Assembly (NCBI RefSeq): GCF_009766095.1
Contig: NZ_LMUD01000016.1
Span: forward strand, 154,882 to 191,933
Origin: Granulicella sp. S190
Lineage (GTDB): Bacteria > Acidobacteriota > Terriglobia > Terriglobales > Acidobacteriaceae
DNA: 37,052 nt
Direction: 5' to 3'
The notes below the pieces were generated by a model. That model was not told the origin of the DNA and searched no databases. It saw only the letters and a list, made by a program, of their open reading frames with translations. Shown piece by piece: positions 34,771-37,052 of the stretch (position 1 is the stretch's first letter; each line of letters opens with the position of its first letter). A program made the position numbers and the translations under genes.

Positions 34771-35040
34771 ATGTGCCGGAATATCAAAACGCTCTTCAAC
34801 TTCGATCCACCTGTGACCGATGAAGAGATTCGAGATGCTGCCCTTCAGTTTGTGAGAAAGATCAGCGGTTTCACTAAACCATCGAAAGCGAATGAAGCTA
34901 TTTTCCAGTCTGCGGTGAATGAGATCTCGCTGGCGTCCAGCCGCCTCCTCGCTTCCCTCGAGACCAATGCAGCTCCGAAAGATCGAGACGAAGAAGCGGC
35001 TAAGAAGAAGGCTCGCTCCGCGGAAAGATTTGCGGTTTGA
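34771..35040 (+). CDS. DUF2277 family protein
   Basis: An 89-residue protein that is a near-complete match in pattern to DUF2277: MCRNIKTLFNFDPPVTDEEI, ALQFVRKISGFTKPSKANEA and the charged KKKARSAERF tail. The function is not known. The first part is likely a compact helical domain, with a conserved Cys-Arg-Asn at the very start, and the tail is Lys/Arg-rich. GAGGTGAGA precedes the ATG. It follows guaB after 41 bases on the same strand and may share its transcript. Its stop lies two bases from the stop of the convergent GNAT gene. Confidence 0.9.
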   Translation: MCRNIKTLFNFDPPVTDEEIRDAALQFVRKISGFTKPSKANEAIFQSAVNEISLASSRLLASLETNAAPKDRDEEAAKKKARSAERFAV

Positions 35041-35042
35041 TC

Positions 35043-36032
35043 TCAGGTTTGGGAGTTGGTCTTATCGAAAACCATGGCGTCAAAGCGGTGGCGTGAAAAG
35101 AATCCACGGCTCTCGTATAGCTTGACGGCCTGATTGTTCGATTCTGTGACCGTTAGGGTGATCGCTGAGAACCCAGCGCGGGCGAGACGGTGGGAGCAAT
35201 GATTCAGAAGGGCACGGCCAAGCCCATGTCCACGCCAGGCGGGGGTAATACAGAGCTGGGTGATGTGGGCGACGTCTGCAGCCACGCGCGAACACAGCAG
35301 CATTCCCAGGATGGATCCAGTGTGGCGATCGCGAAGCACCCATGAGGCATTGGGCTCGAAGACTCCGCAGCCGGGGAATCGGACGATGTTATGAAGAAAG
35401 CGAAGCGACCCGTGCAGGGAGCAGTACTGATCATTGATTTGGGCGTCGATGTGGCCCAGATAGCATTCATGTATCAACTCGGCAGCAGGTTGATAGTGAT
35501 CGGCCGACCAGCGGAGAAGTTCCACCTCTGAAGGGAGATTCGTCACGTCCGCCGGTTGAGGTGAATTGGTCGGGGCGGCGAGGTCGTACTCCATAAAGAG
35601 GCGGGGATACATGACGAAGCCAGCTGAAAGAAAGGGCTCATTGATGGAACCGGCGTCGTAAAGGAGAAGCTGTGACTCGATGCGCTGAATGCCTGGTGAG
35701 TTCAGCAGGAGTTGCAGAAGCTGGTGAAGAAGAATCTGTGTGGTTTGAAGCATCTGCGCGCTATCGTTCGCGATGGCAAAGGCGTCCCCGACGACAGCCT
35801 TCTGACCTTCATAGACGCAGAAGGCGAAGCCGCAGATCCTACCGCGATCTAGTGCAACGAAGCCTGGCAGGATACGCGAATCCAAGTATTGGAGGAGGAG
35901 TTCGGTAGAGCTCTGATAGTTCCAGCGAAGGCGCTGCTCCCAGACGCGCGACTCGGTTTCGAGCAGAGGACGGAGCTGGCGCGCCGAGAAGTGGCGCAGA
36001 TCCAGAATCTCGAGTTGGGTAGCGACGGCCAT
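35043..36032 (-). CDS. GNAT-family acetyltransferase, probably tandem
   Basis: A 329-residue protein with a GNAT domain at the C-terminus: ITQLCITPAWRGHGLGRALL gives the acetyl-CoA loop (R-G-x-G-x-G/A pattern as RGHGLG), followed by TLTVTESNNQAVKLYESRGF. The N-terminal half (VALDRGRICGFAFCVYEGQK, then IQRIESQLLLYDAG) looks like a second, degenerate GNAT fold without the loop. This two-domain form is seen in acetyltransferases of mycothiol and unknown type, but the substrate here is not known. No good Shine-Dalgarno precedes the ATG. It stands alone between convergent DUF2277 and the ArnT-like gene, 90 bases away. Confidence 0.8.
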   Translation of the reverse strand: MAVATQLEILDLRHFSARQLRPLLETESRVWEQRLRWNYQSSTELLLQYLDSRILPGFVALDRGRICGFAFCVYEGQKAVVGDAFAIANDSAQMLQTTQILLHQLLQLLLNSPGIQRIESQLLLYDAGSINEPFLSAGFVMYPRLFMEYDLAAPTNSPQPADVTNLPSEVELLRWSADHYQPAAELIHECYLGHIDAQINDQYCSLHGSLRFLHNIVRFPGCGVFEPNASWVLRDRHTGSILGMLLCSRVAADVAHITQLCITPAWRGHGLGRALLNHCSHRLARAGFSAITLTVTESNNQAVKLYESRGFFSRHRFDAMVFDKTNSQT

Positions 36033-36122
36033 ACCTATAGGAGGTTCTTCGTCGAGCTTATAGGAATTTTGATGGATGGGTGAGTGTTAGAACATGCACA
36101 CCCTGTTGCGAGGTAGGATTCA

Positions 36123-37052
36123 CTACTGCTGGGGATAGACGCGATAGACTTCGATGCCCTGCGATTCATAGAGAAATAGCGGTTCGTAGACTCTGCCTGC
36201 GAGCCATTGGTCCAGCTTGTTGGTATCGCTGGCCCGGATGACGAGGATGTGTTCAGCAGCGGGGACGCCGTCGGTGCTGTAGTGGATCATCGGCTGGTTG
36301 CGATAGAAGGCGAGGCCATAATCCATGTCACGCTTGATGTCGGTAGCGACAAGGTTGACGTTGGGAGCCTTTTGCTGGATCTCGCGGGCGAGAGGGCGGG
36401 CCGAGTAGTTCACGTCCAGTTCCTTGCCATAGAAGCCAAGAAGAAAGACGAGAGTCGCGAGGATGGGCAGCAGGGTTACGTTGCATACCTGCGGGATTCC
36501 CCAGCGACGAATGGTCAAGAAGACAATGGCTCCGAACGAGAGAGCTGCGGCACCAGCTATCAGAAGCCACTGCGCGGAGGGTACGAGTGTTTCGTACTTC
36601 ATGTGCTGCGGTGCGAGGGCGAGGACGAAGACGAGTAAACCGCATGTGGCGGCGTGAGCCCATATGAGCCATTGCGGCAGGCCGTCACGACGGCAACGGT
36701 TGAGATAGTCGGCCGTGAGGATGGTGAGCGGCGGGATAGAAGGAAGGATGTAGCCGGGGAGTTTGGAGCCGGAGAAAGAGAAGAAGACGATAGGGAAAAG
36801 AGTCCAGAGAACGAGGAACTCGGGGAAGGCGTCGCCGGCGCGGGTGTGCCCCAGATAGCGCTGGGGATTGTGGCGGACCTTCCATTCGGCGATCGAAACT
36901 TCGATAGAGTCGACCAAAGCTCGAACGGCTATGACCGTCCAGGGCATAAGCCCTAGGAGTAAAACTGCGAGATAGTACCAGACGGGTTGATGGTGTTGGT
37001 ATCGGTTGGTCGCAAAACGTTCAAGATTGTGTTCAAGGAAGAAGAGTCGATA
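36123..37052 (-). CDS. ArnT-like membrane glycosyltransferase, C-terminal part (cut by window edge)
   Basis: The frame is open from the right edge to the TAG at 36123-36125, so at least 310 residues are seen. The edge portion reads FFLEHNLERFATNRYQHHQP, then VWYYLAVLLLGLMPWTV, the typical ArnT/GT39 loop and helix. More helices follow (LVLWTLFPIVFFSFSGSKLPGYILP, with the S-G-S-K-L-P-x-Y motif characteristic of these enzymes). The soluble tail (about the last 110 residues) resembles that of other GT39 proteins. The N-terminal half with the catalytic acidic pair lies outside the window. An internal Met at 36947 is not the start. Such proteins transfer sugars from a polyprenyl carrier to lipid A or another envelope lipid; the exact role is not shown. 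Confidence 0.88.
   Translation of the reverse strand, partial: YRLFFLEHNLERFATNRYQHHQPVWYYLAVLLLGLMPWTVIAVRALVDSIEVSIAEWKVRHNPQRYLGHTRAGDAFPEFLVLWTLFPIVFFSFSGSKLPGYILPSIPPLTILTADYLNRCRRDGLPQWLIWAHAATCGLLVFVLALAPQHMKYETLVPSAQWLLIAGAAALSFGAIVFLTIRRWGIPQVCNVTLLPILATLVFLLGFYGKELDVNYSARPLAREIQQKAPNVNLVATDIKRDMDYGLAFYRNQPMIHYSTDGVPAAEHILVIRASDTNKLDQWLAGRVYEPLFLYESQGIEVYRVYPQQ

Overview
This is a stretch of bacterial chromosome, GC-rich by eye and densely coded, most likely from the Acidobacteriota (Terriglobia: the Edaphobacter/Granulicella/Terriglobus group). The assignment is an inference. It rests on the mix of conserved and uncharacterised families (DUF1844, DUF2277, DUF3467, a COG4299-type membrane acyltransferase, slipin/NfeD, Mpl, SPOR) and on recognisably acidobacterial protein sequences. 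I saw no phage, transposon, integrase, CRISPR array or rRNA. The window looks like core chromosome with long co-directional runs joined by 1-14 bp overlaps.

Layout. (1) 1-2994, plus strand: the C-terminal end of an S41-family protein that has lost its catalytic residues, then a class A penicillin-binding protein. (2) 2927-6409, minus strand: ygfZ, a DUF1844 protein, a PhnP-like metallo-beta-lactamase-fold hydrolase and ribF, all tightly coupled. (3) 6468-15667, plus strand: a secreted HELTH metallopeptidase, mtnP, a PfkB kinase, a GT-C membrane glycosyltransferase, then a peptidoglycan set (dapF homologue, ldcA, mpl) and a plsC acyltransferase. (4) 15646-22882, minus strand: DUF3467 protein, GT39-like glycosyltransferase, FlgO/TolB-like TPR protein, NfeD, outer-membrane barrel, slipin and a SPOR protein, an envelope-oriented run. 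(5) 22918-26927, minus strand: tRNA-Leu(UAG), a 58-residue membrane protein, a 4-TM-type small membrane protein, a NagX/HGSNAT-like acyltransferase with a promoter and palindromic operator-like leader, a secreted unknown, and an M24 peptidase. (6) 27258-32831, minus strand: the rimP-nusA-infB transcription/translation operon, with a structured, terminator-bearing leader and a strong infB terminator. (7) 33203-35040, plus strand: guaB with its own promoter, and a DUF2277 protein. (8) 35043-37052, minus strand: a GNAT protein and the C-terminal part of an ArnT-like glycosyltransferase cut by the window edge.

Many genes serve the envelope: PBP1A, LdcA, Mpl, SPOR, slipin/NfeD, PlsC and three GT-C glycosyltransferases. 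The most striking sequence-level observations are the dapF homologue in which both catalytic cysteines are serine, lying directly upstream of ldcA and mpl; the S41 protein whose catalytic Ser and Lys are Gly and Glu; and the promoter, stem and terminator arrangement ahead of rimP-nusA-infB.
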